Below are positions 48,701 to 62,234 of a stretch of 64,000 nucleotides of DNA, one piece after another. The stretch is from Phytophthora quininea (taxonomy: Eukaryota; Oomycota; Peronosporomycetes; Peronosporales; Peronosporaceae), in contig JAAVTG010000531.1 of the NCBI GenBank assembly GCA_011947345.1, positions 1,054,001-1,118,000 of the forward strand. Direction: 5' to 3'. A model generated the notes under the pieces. The model made no database searches, was not told the origin of the DNA, and was given only the letters and a program-made list of their open reading frames with translations. The stretch's first letter is position 1. Each line of letters starts with the position of its first letter. The position numbers and the translations under genes were made by a program.

Positions 48701-51526
48701 TGAAGCAGCTACGAATTTGCCACTGATTGAGCAGGTGTTAGCCGTCCAACATTGGCTTGCAACAAACAGTGGTGACTGCTTCACTGATTTGTGCAGGCAC
48801 GCTGGGTCATTACGCGCGTTCTTCGCGCCGCTTACAACCACTTTTTGCGGGGATGACACGCGAAACGACCCAGGCACCAGATCAATGGAGTTGTTTTTGA
48901 CTCTTGTGGAAATGGTGGTGAACTCTCCTCCTATGAACGCTGATGTGACGGCTAGCACTGATGACCTGTTAAATGATATCCTCAAGTTTTTGTACGCCCA
49001 AATCGACAATGGATTGCTACAAAGTGTTCGAGCAAGACTGCTGCTATGCGTTCTAGTGTTGCTGCAACGTGCTGGTGACGCTGGTAGAGCAGCTTGCACG
49101 GCATACGAGCGTGCTATACAGCAAATTTTGTGGCACATTCATGCATTTACATCATCCGAGCTTCAGGCACGCTGCAGTTGGGAACTTCTTGGTTCACTAG
49201 CCGAATTAGATCCAGCGATAACTGCGATGTTTAACCTGGACGCTATACCGATCCTTCTGCGTGAATGCGGATGCGACACAAATGCGCAGCAACGCTCTAC
49301 TTCGCAAACGTGGCGAGATTCAAAGAGGGCGACGACTTTCAGACTAGCAGAAGGTTTGAAGTGCCTCTCTCGAGCTGCCCGGACACACGATGAAGTATTG
49401 TTTAAAATTGGCGAGGCTCCAGGGATTGCAGCAGTACTCTTTGGCGCATTGGCAGCAAGTCCCATTGCGGCTGCTGAACCAAGTGGGAGAAGGCAATCGC
49501 TCAGTGCTACTATGTCACCTCCGGTGGATACTGCCGGTACTCAAGCCCACGCAGCGCATTTGATCGCAAGGATTGCTGCTCACGAAGATTTTCGAGCATC
49601 GCTGGTATCTCCGGAGAACATTTCGTTGTTGATTGAGTCACTGGAGTCAGTGCACTTGCCAGTTGTTTTGCATGCACTGCAAGCTTTAGCACATTTGTGT
49701 TCATTTACGCTATGCCTGGATGCACTGGTACGGTACGCTACTGTTCCCGTGCTGGCTCAAATTCTCTACTCGCCACTAGCTGCAACAGCGCGCCGTCAAG
49801 AAATTGAATCGTGCGTGCTTGCTCTTCTCGCCAAAATGTGTTCGCGGAGTCAGATCGTCAGCCGACGTGTGGTGTCCTCGAATTTGCTTCCGAAGCTTCG
49901 GGATTTCCTGGTCGTCGCAAAGCAGCAAACTGAACACGTTCAAAAGAACCATCAAGTGAGTTTGAGGTACACAGCAACGCTGTTTGGGTAGCCAGTCGTT
50001 TATCTGACGATGAAGAGCTGTTGCCCAAGCTAGCGGCTCACGGGATGTTGGAAACATTGTGCGATCAATTATCTACGTACGAACAAGCCACCACACAACG
50101 CAGAGCTCTCGGAGCTATGAGTCGGATTGTTGGAGTCGCAGAAGTGGATGCCGAGACGTTGCAATCTATCATTGAGCAGGTTGTGGAAAACATCAGACGC
50201 AACGCGCCTGTACCCGAGGCGCAGCGCACTGTCACCAATGGATTAGCTGTTTTGGTTGCCATTCTGAAGACTGAGAAAAATCGTCACCACCAAGCACAGC
50301 AACGGCAACAGCGTCGACCTCAGAGCCAACAGCAACGCCGCCGAGGTGACGATGACGATATTAACGTGCGTCAGATTATGCTGAGCAATGATGGTGTTCG
50401 TGTTGCGCTCGAGTTGTTAGGGGCGATGGATCCAGGTGTCAAACTACAAGCGTTCGTTGTGGTCTCCGAGTTTGTCGACGATCACCCGAATCCGATCGAA
50501 GTGCGTGACTTGCTGCTTGGGTCAGAGGAACAAGGTGGGTCTCATGCTTTGCTGAGTCTTGTGAGGGCAATCTCGGACGAAGTTCGGTCAACAGTATCTG
50601 CGGGTTTGACAACTGGCCAAGCGACGGAACGAACACGCAATAAGAACAAACTACTACTCGTGGTTCTTTCGTTCTTGAATATGCTTCTGATAGACGAGGT
50701 GCTGAAGACCAAGTTGACTCCAACGACCTACGACGTGGTTCTACAAGTGGTGGTTGCTACCTCAAACTCTCACTCGTCCACTTCGTATCAGGTGCGCTTG
50801 CAGAAGCATTGAAAGCGCTGTGTGCCATGACTCGTGCGGGTCAAGTGACAGAACTCTGTCCGGAAGAAGCTTTGGTTAGCAGCGTAGAGACGCTCATCAA
50901 GATTTTACGAAGCCCACAAGCAACTGATATCAGCAGCGCTGCTATTCGACTGAACACACTGTTCCTGCTTGTGAACTTTGCATCATCGACTCAGTGTCGA
51001 TCGCAAATGAATCGGTGTGGTGCCCTTGATGCCTTGCTGGAAGTTGTTAAGTTACCCGACGGTGCCAGCATCGCTCAAGACGAGCAACTTGTTCAGTTGG
51101 CGTTACTTGGGGTAGCTTTAATGACTTCAAGTGGAGTCAGCGATGCAGCAGCAGTTGTTGAATTGAGTTCTGCTATCGACGTACTGGTAAGGTTGCTGAG
51201 CTCCAAGAGTGTGGGCATTCAGGCGAATGCAGTTTGGGTCGTGTCCAACATCTCGTCTGAAGGTACGTCAATTACCGTTGGCAAACTCTTTGGACAACTA
51301 ACACAGTTGCGTTGATCGCTTTACAGCAAGTTTGAAGGAAGCCATCGTTGCACGTGGTGGGCCAACAGCGTTACAAGCCGTGCTCAACGAAAACATCGAG
51401 ACCGGTTCACATACTGGGACCGATACTCCAGCACCGCGACCGACCTCGTCATCGATGAGGATCCGAGAGTACGCTCCGAAAGCGATCAAAGCGCTAGGTT
51501 TCGCGCCTATAATGCCAGGGAACTAG
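36775..51526 (+). CDS. Giant armadillo/HEAT-repeat protein with N-terminal myristoylation signal
   Basis: About 4,700 residues, the largest gene in the window. The start MGASQSLDALFG has glycine 2 and small residues at 5-6, as in N-myristoylated proteins, which suggests membrane attachment. After a Pro/Ser-rich 80-residue first exon, nearly all of the sequence is tandem helical repeats of armadillo/HEAT type. They show Leu-rich helices with recurring A-L-x-x-L and G-N-x-x motifs, for example VPSLLQLLHRS, LLTKLLQHPSGRVRVPTAQLL and HETLEIAKGAARAL. Introns cluster at the 5' end (37015-37079, 37212-37274, 37400-37456, 37580-37640, 37764-37827, about 38041-38107), with one near the 3' end (51263-51326). 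About a dozen one-base losses break it, for example at 38743-38746, 41736-41739, 44431-44435, 44744-44746, 45178-45182 and 47646-47650. The armadillo content is uninterrupted across these points, so I treat it as one gene. No known orthologue is recognised; a scaffold role is inferred from fold only. Confidence 0.72.
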
Positions 51527-51610
51527 GGCATCAAGACGCTGTTTCATAACAATTGACCTCAAGAAACGTCTAGATGAAGGCTATTTCCATTAGCAGTTGC
51601 CGAAAAACCC

Positions 51611-51621
51611 TATAAATACGG
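51611..51621 (+). promoter_or_regulatory. TATA-like element upstream of the EF-hand gene
   Basis: The same 11-mer TATAAATACGG as at 22494-22504 occurs 141 bases before the ATG at 51762. About 38 bases downstream is TCATTC (51649-51654), which resembles the CA-containing core of the oomycete initiator. The spacing is close to that of a classical TATA-to-initiator promoter. Function is inferred. Confidence 0.4.
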
Positions 51622-51761
51622 TCGGACTATGCGTCGAGGACGCTCTTGTCATTCGACTTTGATATCTGCTGCATGCATCGAGGACGAGCGGACATACCAC
51701 CGTTAATCTCCTCACACTTTTGAGTCTCAAGTCGAGTATCTGCTGATCGACACGGGCAAAC

Positions 51762-52745
51762 ATGGGCGGAGGCGTGACCAAGTTAAGCTCGGCTGAAAGT
51801 GCGCGATTGGAGAGAAGCCTTATCTCGGCAAGAAACCCCAGTTCACGTCAGCCCAGCGTGGTTACCACAATAGTCCCGAAAGCTGCTAGCACCGGCCGAC
51901 GCGAATCCAACAAACAAACAACTTCCATCGATGCTCGCATCATCGCCACGTTACGCCAAGTCAACTTGACACGACGCGCAGACCCCAAGAAAGGTCGGGC
52001 CACGCACTTCGAACGCATCGTGCTCCAGTTTTCCTTGGTTCGCGATGCCTTCTCCACGCTGCGCTCCATTTACCGCCAATTTGCCGACGTACGTTTGCGT
52101 TGAGGCACCAACGTCTCCATTGCTGAACTTGATCTCATAAATTGTTTTGCAAATGTTCAGAAGGAAAAAGATGGCCTGGACTTTGAAGGCCTCAAGGCTG
52201 CTTTGAATGCACTTGGAGCGCAGATCAAAGAGTCCGACTTGTCGGAAATCTTCTACGAGTCGGACATGGTGCGCGACAACTCGTTGAGCCACAACGAGTT
52301 TGTTGTGTCGCTCGCTATTGCCCACTTGCTCGGTCTCATCACCAACTTCGACTCGATCAAGGACTCGCTCGTGCATGCTCCAGAAGACGTCACCTTGGTC
52401 ACTGCTCCAGATCATCCTCCAACGGAATCCGATGGAAATTCGTCCAAGCTGATCGCGAAAGCTCTGGATCTGATGGTCACCGCGTATGTTCTCATTGACG
52501 ACGACGCCAGCGGAACGATCCAGACCTCAGAAGTGCTGGAACAGATGCGGCAGCACCCGACTGGCGGTGCCGGTTCTCCTAATAAGATGGAGCGCATGTC
52601 AAGTGGTCTGTCGTCACAGACCATTCGAGCCGAACGGATAAAGGAGCTGGACTTCGACCAAGACGGTACCATCACCTTCCAAGAGTTCGTGCTGACTTTC
52701 CAGCGGTGGGCTGGCTCTGATGACGACGACGGTGATGAAGAATGA
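51762..52745 (+). CDS. N-myristoylated EF-hand calcium-binding protein
   Basis: 303 residues in two exons. The N-terminus MGGGVTKLSSAES fits a myristoylation signal. A basic linker and a helical region (ERIVLQFSLVRDAFSTLRSIYRQF) lead into four EF-hand loops. The first, DKEKDGLDFEGL, has Leu in place of the last ligand and is probably weak. The second is DMVRDNSLSHNE. The third, DDDASGTIQTSE, and fourth, DFDQDGTITFQE, have all canonical oxygen ligands. The intron at 52089-52160 (GTACGT donor, TTCAG acceptor, phase 0) sits just before the first loop. An acidic tail (DDDDGDEE) ends the protein. Calcium-regulated membrane binding is a family-type inference. The frame is intact. It lies directly after the giant armadillo gene, which also carries a myristoylation signal. 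Confidence 0.87.
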
Positions 52746-52975
52746 CTTCCTCTGGGCTTGTCCTAACAACACAGTAATTCGCAACAGTCCCAGCCACTCT
52801 TTTCGAAAGCCCGTTTCCCAGCTAAACCGGTCTAATTAATTCGGCGCAATTGCCACACATTTGATTATGGCTTTCGTTCCACTCGAAATAAGGAAACTAT
52901 CACCGCCACATCCAGAGCATACAAAGGGTAATACCCAACACACATCAACCTGGTGGGTTCTCTCACCGCCTCACA

Positions 52976-54350
52976 TCATGTATTTCGCTTGCTGACGCTT
53001 GAAATGACCGTGTGCCGTAGCTGCGCGCTCCAAAAGAGGTTGATAATGTAGGGCCACCAAAAGTTCGTGGTGCGATCGTATACCGAGTAGATGAAACAGT
53101 AGACGACCCACATCGTGTACACTGCAATAAAGGACACATAAACAGCAGCATGCTAAGTAGTTGCGAAATAATAACAGACAACAATGAACGTACGTGGGAA
53201 GAAACTCGTCATAACGAGCGGCAGCATGATGCACGAGAGAGTGATCCCCATCCACAGACGGAAGACTGACCTCAGTGATGTCTGTCCACAAGCAAGCACA
53301 AGAGCACAAGTCGTCAGGCTACTAGCCTCGTCACGCAAATCAGCTCCCGTTCACTTACTGAGAGTTTGATCTCCACTGCGTCCCCGGGAAACTGTTGGTG
53401 TTCGATAAAGTAGTTCATCCGCTCCTCCTTCTCTTGCCAGCGAGTGTCCAAGAACCCCTTTAAGTTGCCTGCCGCGTCGTCGTAGCTGTACTTCTGCGCA
53501 TGCATTGACACTGGTCCCGAGGGCGCCGTGCCCGCCAAGAGCGACTTCATGGACGGCACTTCGGTATCGTTTTTGCGTCCATAGCCCATGTCAAACGTCG
53601 GCACTTCGCCCGAGTACGATGGGAACGCCAGCGTCAGATCATAAATGTCTGGCTTGACGTCCTTCACCGCGTCCAAGATAATCTGCAAGCCCGTCGTTCT
53701 AGGCAGCAACACTCTCTCGAATTTAGGACGTCCCTCTTTCTCTGCGAAGAGCTGCGACTTGGCCACGTATTCCTTGTGGATGGTAGTGCCCTCAGGAAAA
53801 AGGACCAGCCAGAAGGGGAAGTCGTCCCTAATGAGGCCGTCCATGTACTTCTTGATGAGCTCCTGGTCTTGCTCGAGGCGGCGTCGCAGGAAGAGGAACT
53901 GGAAGAGGCGCATGCCCCAGCCGATGATGGGCAGGTACTTGAGCTGGTCCTTGAGCACGATCTTGACGTTGCCGGCGGCCTGCTGGTGGCGCGCCACCTG
54001 CCAAATGTACCACCAGTCGGCGTCCACTTGATGGTTCGAGAGGAGAATCACAGGGCGCTCGTTGTCCGTGGGGAGCGCTCCAGTGACGCGCAGAGTCGTC
54101 TGTGGGAAGCTGGTGGACGTCACGTCCACCCAGAGCGCCTGCGCGACGGATCTGTGGGGTGCACAGCAGAGGGTTAATACGATGAAGCCAGAATGATTTA
54201 GCTGGAAACGAACCCCATGAGACGTCGGTAGAGCGCGTAGTTGAAGGGCCGCACGAGGCACCAGAGGCAGAACTGCAGGAAGTTGATGCACATGCTGTTG
54301 CACAGAATCCACAGCAGGTTGAGCGCCGAATACAGGTGGAAGGCCGCCAT
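52976..54350 (-). CDS. Lysophospholipid acyltransferase (PlsC/AGPAT-like, LCLAT1-type)
   Basis: About 387 residues in four exons. The enzyme family transfers fatty acyl groups from acyl-CoA to lysophospholipids in the ER membrane. The first exon has a hydrophobic segment (LLWILCNSMCINFLQFCLWCL). Catalytic motif I is NHQVDADWWY (NHx4D) and motif III is VLFPEGTT; both are intact. The downstream VLLPRTTGLQIILDAV and IYDLTLAFPSY match the long-acyltransferase subgroup with LCLAT1 and AGPAT3-5. Introns: 54152-54213 (GTTCGT donor), 53282-53358 (GTAAGT) and 53122-53193 (GTACGT). The last two exons encode C-terminal hydrophobic helices (LWMGITLSCIMLPLVM; WWPYIINLFW). Phases match at each junction and no base repair is needed. 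The start ATG is at 54350; the exact substrate cannot be read from the sequence. Confidence 0.88.
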
Positions 54351-54867
54351 GGCTGTCGAGTCCAGAGATGGCAAAAGCACGTGACCGCGTTGCCCTTGGC
54401 CGTTCTGGTCGGGAAGTGAGACTGACGAGAAATGTGCAGCTGCAAGGCGAGCAGACACATGGGTACATCGCATGTGATTGGCTAAAATGCCGTTCTAATG
54501 TCAGTGTCTCGAGGGAGTGACTGCTATCATGGTCCGACGTGGCAATTGCTTGAGAGTATTTTGCACCCGCGAGCGTCAGCATTTGGGTTGCAGTCGACCG
54601 GCACAATCAACGCTTGCGCTTGTCGGAGCGTCTGGCAGAGGAAAAACACGTTGGGGGTGCTGCTGATCCGCTGCTCGTAGCTCCTATGAAGCTGCTACGG
54701 GCCTCTTATGAGCATTGAACTCTGGCAAGAGTTGATACGATGCGTCATTGGGATCTTGCGGGTCTGCTTTGTCATAGTAGCATGCAGAAATACTCGTCCG
54801 AAAAAAATAGCTGCTCTTGAAACGGTGAAGATGGAGTGTCGACACTTGTATTCTTCGCATCAAGGAA
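54351..54867. promoter_or_regulatory. Divergent intergenic region
   Basis: The interval lies between the minus-strand acyltransferase and the plus-strand coiled-coil gene and should hold both promoters. Open frames continuing upstream of the acyltransferase ATG have no conserved content. No TATA box, repeat or RNA gene is evident. Confidence 0.4.
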
Positions 54868-56658
54868 ATGGCCGATGTGGACGCGTGCAGCTGCTCACTG
54901 CAAGCACGACTGCACCAGGTACAGCAAGCCGGCAGGATTGCTTTTGCGGATCTCGTAGTAACTATTTAATTGCTGCAGATTGAGAATTTTCGCAGTCGAG
55001 AGATGAAAGCGCACGGGGAGCTGGTGCAGACGCTAGAGCATGAGCTGGAGGACCGTCGTGCTGGAGAAGGCGAGCTGCGGCTAGAAACAGCCAAGCTCCG
55101 CTCAGAAATTTGTCGATTAGAAGCGCAGGTTTCTTCAGCACAAGGGAAAATCCGCCAGCTGCAGTCGGATCAAGAAGCAGAACGTGCTGCAAACGCTGCG
55201 GTAATGTGTCTGAACATGCTACAAGAATATTCCTCGCACGGCTAAGCATTTCCGTTCTGAACAGCGTGAGGATGAATTCAAAAAGGTGGTCGCTGAAAAG
55301 CAATGTCAGCTCCAACAAGCTCACGACAGAAGTGATAAACTTGCGCAGGAGAAGCAGCAACTGAACACCGAGGTTTGTGGACATCATGAAGGCTCACTCC
55401 AACCCTATTCTAACGTGCTCGAACGTATAGTTGCTGTCAGCACGAGTGCTAATCGAGAATTCCAAGCGCGAAAGCGAGAATCTTGTCGCCAGACTGGAAG
55501 AACAGCGCCTAGCAGCTAATGTGCAGGTACAGCTTCGCGTGTTTAATTTTGCGAGATAAAAGCGAGTATCTGATGATTACTCGAAATGTACAAGGCGGCT
55601 GAAATGCAAAATCTAGCGGCGCTGCTCTCCAGATCTAAACATGAAGCCGAAACATTTAAGCTACGCAATGCACAGATAGTACGATTCTTTCTTCGTGCGA
55701 AAAGGATATATTGACCGAAATCTCAACTGACCACGTAACTATCCTCTAGCACAAGGAGTTGATGAACGCTCAAGACCAGCACAATGTTCTGCACGGAAAA
55801 TTGCAAGGATTAGAGCGCGACGTTGACCGAGCTCTGATCATGCGAAACAGAGCTATCCAGTGGAGACAGCGGCGACAAGAGGTCTGTAAATCTCGCCTGT
55901 GCTACTTTGAGGCATTCCTTGCTTGGAAGTCGGCATTCCTACATGCAAAATTGAGTCACAATCGGAATGAGGTGCAGCGCAATGAAGATGCTCGCGCTCG
56001 GCTTAAGAGTCTAGAAGATGAGGTGCGCAAGCGCTGTTTGTTGGCAAAGCAGCAACTGAATCATGCACGGCAGACTTGTATGAACGAGTCGGCTCGATTT
56101 CGATCGCTGCGTGATGAGATTTGTCAGAACGAGTTGCCGAAAATGGTCGGACAGTTTGAACGACAGCAAGAGTGCATCCAGAACCAACGGGAGCGCTTCG
56201 ATATGTCGCAGCAAGACGTCGAGCATCGTGTGCAGAAGCTTCTTGAGAGCCACACGGATTATCTCGCTCAACACAAGCGGCAGCAAACGGCGATTTTCCG
56301 GTCGTTTGCTTCTGAAAGACGGCGCGAGTTGCAGCGCCGTGTTTTCAACGCTTGGAAAGAGTTTTATCTGCGGTCGGCAGTGGGGCAAGCCACGCACACG
56401 GCCATGGTTTTCAAAGCGCAGCAGGCATTGCCTACGCGAAATCGCCCGTCTGGTTTTGATCTGGGTGATCCTCAGTCATGGGCGATGCCTGCTTCCATTC
56501 GACCGATTCCGATCGATTTTCTACCCCCGCGATCAACTCGACCAGGTGTTGTTGATCCATCTACCCCAAGCGATTTCATGTGGAAGAAGTGGAGACGTAT
56601 TGGCAGTGCAGGTGGTAGAAACGGGGTCAAAGGGACGTCTCCTTTGAAAGTTCATTAA
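54868..56658 (+). CDS. Coiled-coil protein, unknown function
   Basis: About 495 residues in six exons. I do not recognise a named family. Beyond a short leader (MADVDACSCSLQARLHQ), nearly the whole protein is heptad-rich coiled coil (for example TLEHELEDRRAGEGELRLET and RLEEQRLAANVQ). A C-terminal region near 55.85-56.4 kb is rich in Trp, Arg and Phe (AIQWRQRRQEVCKSRLCYFE; VFNAWKEFYLRSAVG), resembling SFI1/LRR-coil-type repeats loosely. The last 80 residues are Pro-rich. Introns: 54919-54978, 55201-55246 (46 nt), 55373-55430, 55527-55594 and 55679-55749, all GT-AG and phase 0. Unlike most neighbours, no base repair is needed. A cytoskeletal or ciliary role is suggested only by the coiled coil and by the adjacent SHIPPO and PLK4 genes. 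Confidence 0.75.
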
Positions 56659-56867
56659 CAAGTAGATAGAGACGTTAATGAATTGAGGGACTAAGAAGAT
56701 GATGGAGACACATATTAATAGTGGCATAAGTTTTGTTGGTCTTGCGCCGAGGAAGTGAGGAAAGCGAGGAAGGTGGCGCTCTGACATGAAAAGATGTGTT
56801 GTGGTTCGGCGATCCTGGCAGACCACATTGGCAAACGCGTGCTCGACCTCATCGATCCATTCGCGCC

Positions 56868-57620
56868 ATGACCCAATACAACAGCGAAGGACGCACCAAG
56901 GCCGGCACGTTGAAAGGTTCCAGCGGCGGCGGCACCACCCACCCGCCAATGTTCGAGAACGCGGCCAAGTACGGCGTTCACCACACCTACGGGGCTTTCC
57001 TGCCGACGGAGCTGCGGTTCCGATGGCAAGCGGGGGCCGGTGCCAGCGACGCTCTTTACAACATCCCATCAAGTATCGGTGCCGGTCCCAAGAAGAGTTT
57101 CGGCACCAGTACACGAGACGATTGGGACCTCGCTCGCAAGCGTGCAGACCCTGGAGCAGGCCCAGGATCATACGAAGCGACGCCGTCCTACGGCAACCAG
57201 CCTAGCTCCGACAAGCGGACTGCGGGATCTGCCGCGTTTGATAACGCTCCTCGAGCACCGCTGAACGAGAACACAACGCCGTCTCCAGGACCAGTCTACG
57301 ACCTGCCGAATGCAATGGGTCGAGGAGGATCCGGGACCAAAATGGGCACATCGGTGCGTCCGCCGCTCCACAGCAAAAGCGTGAGTCCAGGGCCCAATTT
57401 GCTGCTCAAGGGCTCGTTCAAAGAGAGCCGCTCGCTGGTCTCGACAACGTTCGGCACCGATGTCCGTCTCAATAGCGGCAGTGGCTCCAAGTTCGGCCAT
57501 GAGACTCGTGGTAGGTCGTATACCTCACAGACACCTGGCCCCATCTACGACTTGCCCATGACAGACTTCCGCACGGGAATCGGCGGCTTGTCATTCACCC
57601 GCGAGAAGCGCTTCAGGTAG
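56868..57620 (+). CDS. SHIPPO/STPGR-repeat protein (outer dense fibre / ciliary microtubule type)
   Basis: 250 residues, single exon, intact frame. SHIPPO repeats carry a PGPxxY core and occur in outer dense fibre and other axoneme- or microtubule-associated proteins. Clear copies are DPGAGPGSYEATPSYG (about residue 101), SPGPVYDLPNAMG (about 140) and TPGPIYDLPMTDF (about 223). A variant, SPGPNLLLKGSF, lies near 170. Gly/Ser-rich spacing and SFTREKRF-type ends are typical. The start is the ATG at 56868, followed by MTQYNSEGRTKAG; earlier in-frame codons lack repeat content. A link to the zoospore flagellum is expected from the family and fits the neighbouring PLK4-like gene. Confidence 0.85.
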   Translation: MTQYNSEGRTKAGTLKGSSGGGTTHPPMFENAAKYGVHHTYGAFLPTELRFRWQAGAGASDALYNIPSSIGAGPKKSFGTSTRDDWDLARKRADPGAGPGSYEATPSYGNQPSSDKRTAGSAAFDNAPRAPLNENTTPSPGPVYDLPNAMGRGGSGTKMGTSVRPPLHSKSVSPGPNLLLKGSFKESRSLVSTTFGTDVRLNSGSGSKFGHETRGRSYTSQTPGPIYDLPMTDFRTGIGGLSFTREKRFR

Positions 57621-57742
57621 AGCGATTTTTTATTTAGCTCGTCATGAAGGGCAACTTCCGATGATAAGCAATTTTGATTGGCTGGGAAGTTGAAGTAATT
57701 TAGCAATATGAAATTTTAAGTAAATTTATCACTAAATTTTAC

Positions 57743-60342
<2,600 letters not shown>

Positions 60343-60466
60343 TAGTCCATTATTTCTGGGTCGAGCGCTAACCGCCGCTTGGCGACCCCGCAGCTGTAAA
60401 GACCGTTGGGCCAAGAACGTGTCGTGAGGACCGTGTCCAGCCAAGCTTTGCGGTGAATCCAACATC

Positions 60467-61737
60467 ATGGAGACGGTCGACTGCGAATCGGAGGCGGTAC
60501 TCGAAAGCAGTAGCGAAAGTATCTCGCAGTTGAGCAACAACGACACTGAAGATCCCGAAGATCGCTTGCCTTCAACGCAGGAGCAGCTGGCAGAGCTTCA
60601 ACTACTGGCACGAGCGGATCTCCTTTCACCTTCATCGTCATGTACAGACCGATTACCAGATATTTTATCCGCTAGTGATGCGTTCGAAGATGATCGTGGT
60701 GAGTCACTTTCGCTCCCAAAGAGCGGGCTAAGTAGCTTTTCTGCTATCTTGGCTGCTTCGAGGAAATTAGCGACGAATTCTACAGATAATATCTTGCAAA
60801 ACTCGTCAGACGCTGGAGTGGCTGTCGTCCCGCTAAACCAAGCCGACACGCCGCTCTTTGTGGCAAGTCCGCAACGAAAAAGTCTTCCGACACTAAACGA
60901 AGGCTCCGAAGACGAGGAGGATAAAGATAATGAAGAGACACCCGAGACCCCATCCAGCACTACGACGGAGATTCCTACGGCTGCATCACTCAGCTCCCAA
61001 AACACACCGATTGATGTTCGGCCGGACGAGGTGGAAGCAGACGATGGGGACGATGTGGAGTTCAAAGAGATGCTAGGACATTTATCCCGTGGCGAAATCG
61101 ACTTTTGGCGCTTACAGCTGAAGACATTGCACTAGGTAAGCTCGGACGCGTTCACGCAGCACTCAGCGAGGTACAGACCACAGCACCCAATGTGACTCAT
61201 GTACGAACTGTCGTCTCAGTGGACATGCTGCGGTTGCTGCTTCAACGTCTTGGTGTCGCTGCTGTCCGCGACGCCGTCGGACGAGCAATGCGGCAGGTAA
61301 TGGAGCGGGATGGAGATGTGGACTCGATTCCTCTCCTCTCCAGCAGCAACATTGCGTCTGTCGTGCTTCTAGCGCGTCAAGAGTTGACAGCCGCAGCGCC
61401 AACAGCACCAGCAGCACCTACTGCCCCCAGCCGACAGCAAACACGCCGTGCTTCTCACACATCTCCACGATGTTGCTCCTCCCCAGCTTCTTCCGTGCGT
61501 TCTGTCAGTCCAAGAAGTCCTGCTGTCGACCGTCGCAGCATCTTGGCCAAAGAAGGCGTCCATGTACTCATGCAGGAGAGGCTCGCATCTTTCAACCACC
61601 GCGGCCAGACCAACCCAATGCCAGCTTTCCGAGTTCGAAGCGACAGCACTTTCACCACCGATCTCGCAGCTAAAAGACGCCAGCGAAGTCTGCAATACGC
61701 CAACGACCACGTAACACAGCGCACTATCTCTCCGTAA
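60467..61737 (+). CDS. Acidic, Ser/Thr-rich protein, unknown function
   Basis: About 423 residues, apparently a single exon with one frame break at TTTT 61103-61106; adding one T joins GEID to LALTAEDIALGKLGRVHAAL. The N-terminal 210 residues are disordered and acidic (EDEEDKDNEETPETPSS). A helical middle (MLRLLLQRLGVAAVRDAVGRAM, about residue 250) is followed by Ala/Pro and Ser/Arg-rich sequence. No domain is recognised. It begins 124 bases after the PLK4-like gene on the same strand. Its low-complexity makeup means homology alone may not settle the function. Confidence 0.65.
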
Positions 61738-61861
61738 ATGTTAGACCGACTCGAAAAGGCAACAGCCTCCAAGCAGAAAAAATATGTATTAGCTAACTTC
61801 AACTACCCAATCAGAAAAGAGTCTCCGATAAATCACACACAAATCCAACAGAGCAAAGTAA

Positions 61862-62234
61862 ATGGTGCACATCATCAACGGCGAGATCGTGGCGGACGAC
61901 GACCCGCGAGTGCGCGCGCGGCTGAACCCTCAAGCGCAGACGCGCTCGCAGTCTCAGCGCGGCTTCGGGTCGGTGCACGGCGGCGCTCCGGGCGATGCAG
62001 CCCCGCCCCACCGCCCGCTGCGTCCCCATTGCAAGGGCTGGCCCGTCAGGTGGGTCTCGAGGGCTCCGTGACCATCCCGGCCGTGCTTGGACTGCCCCTC
62101 GACCTGTGCAGAAGATTCACCTGGCACTGGCCGCGCTGCTCACGGCGCTTTTTGGCTGGCGCGCGCTGGTCTTCCTGGCCTTTGCCTACTACCTGTCGAC
62201 CCAGCAGCCAGCGGCCCAACCGAGACAGGCATAG
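61862..62234 (+). CDS. FAM241-like small membrane protein
   Basis: About 124 residues after repair of two one-base losses. The start MVHIINGEIVADDDPRVR is the hallmark of the FAM241 family, whose animal members share the NGEIV-DDDPR opening and a C-terminal hydrophobic helix. Here the helix reads ALAALLTALFGWRALVFLAF, followed by YYLSTQQP. Between them is a Gly/Pro-rich linker. Losses lie in the C runs near 61999 and near 62107; restoring each gives VTIPAVLGLPLDPVQKIHLA joined to the helix. No introns. A role in ER membrane biology is suggested for animal members, with no direct evidence here. The ATG at 61862 is the only start that keeps the family N-terminus. Confidence 0.7.
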
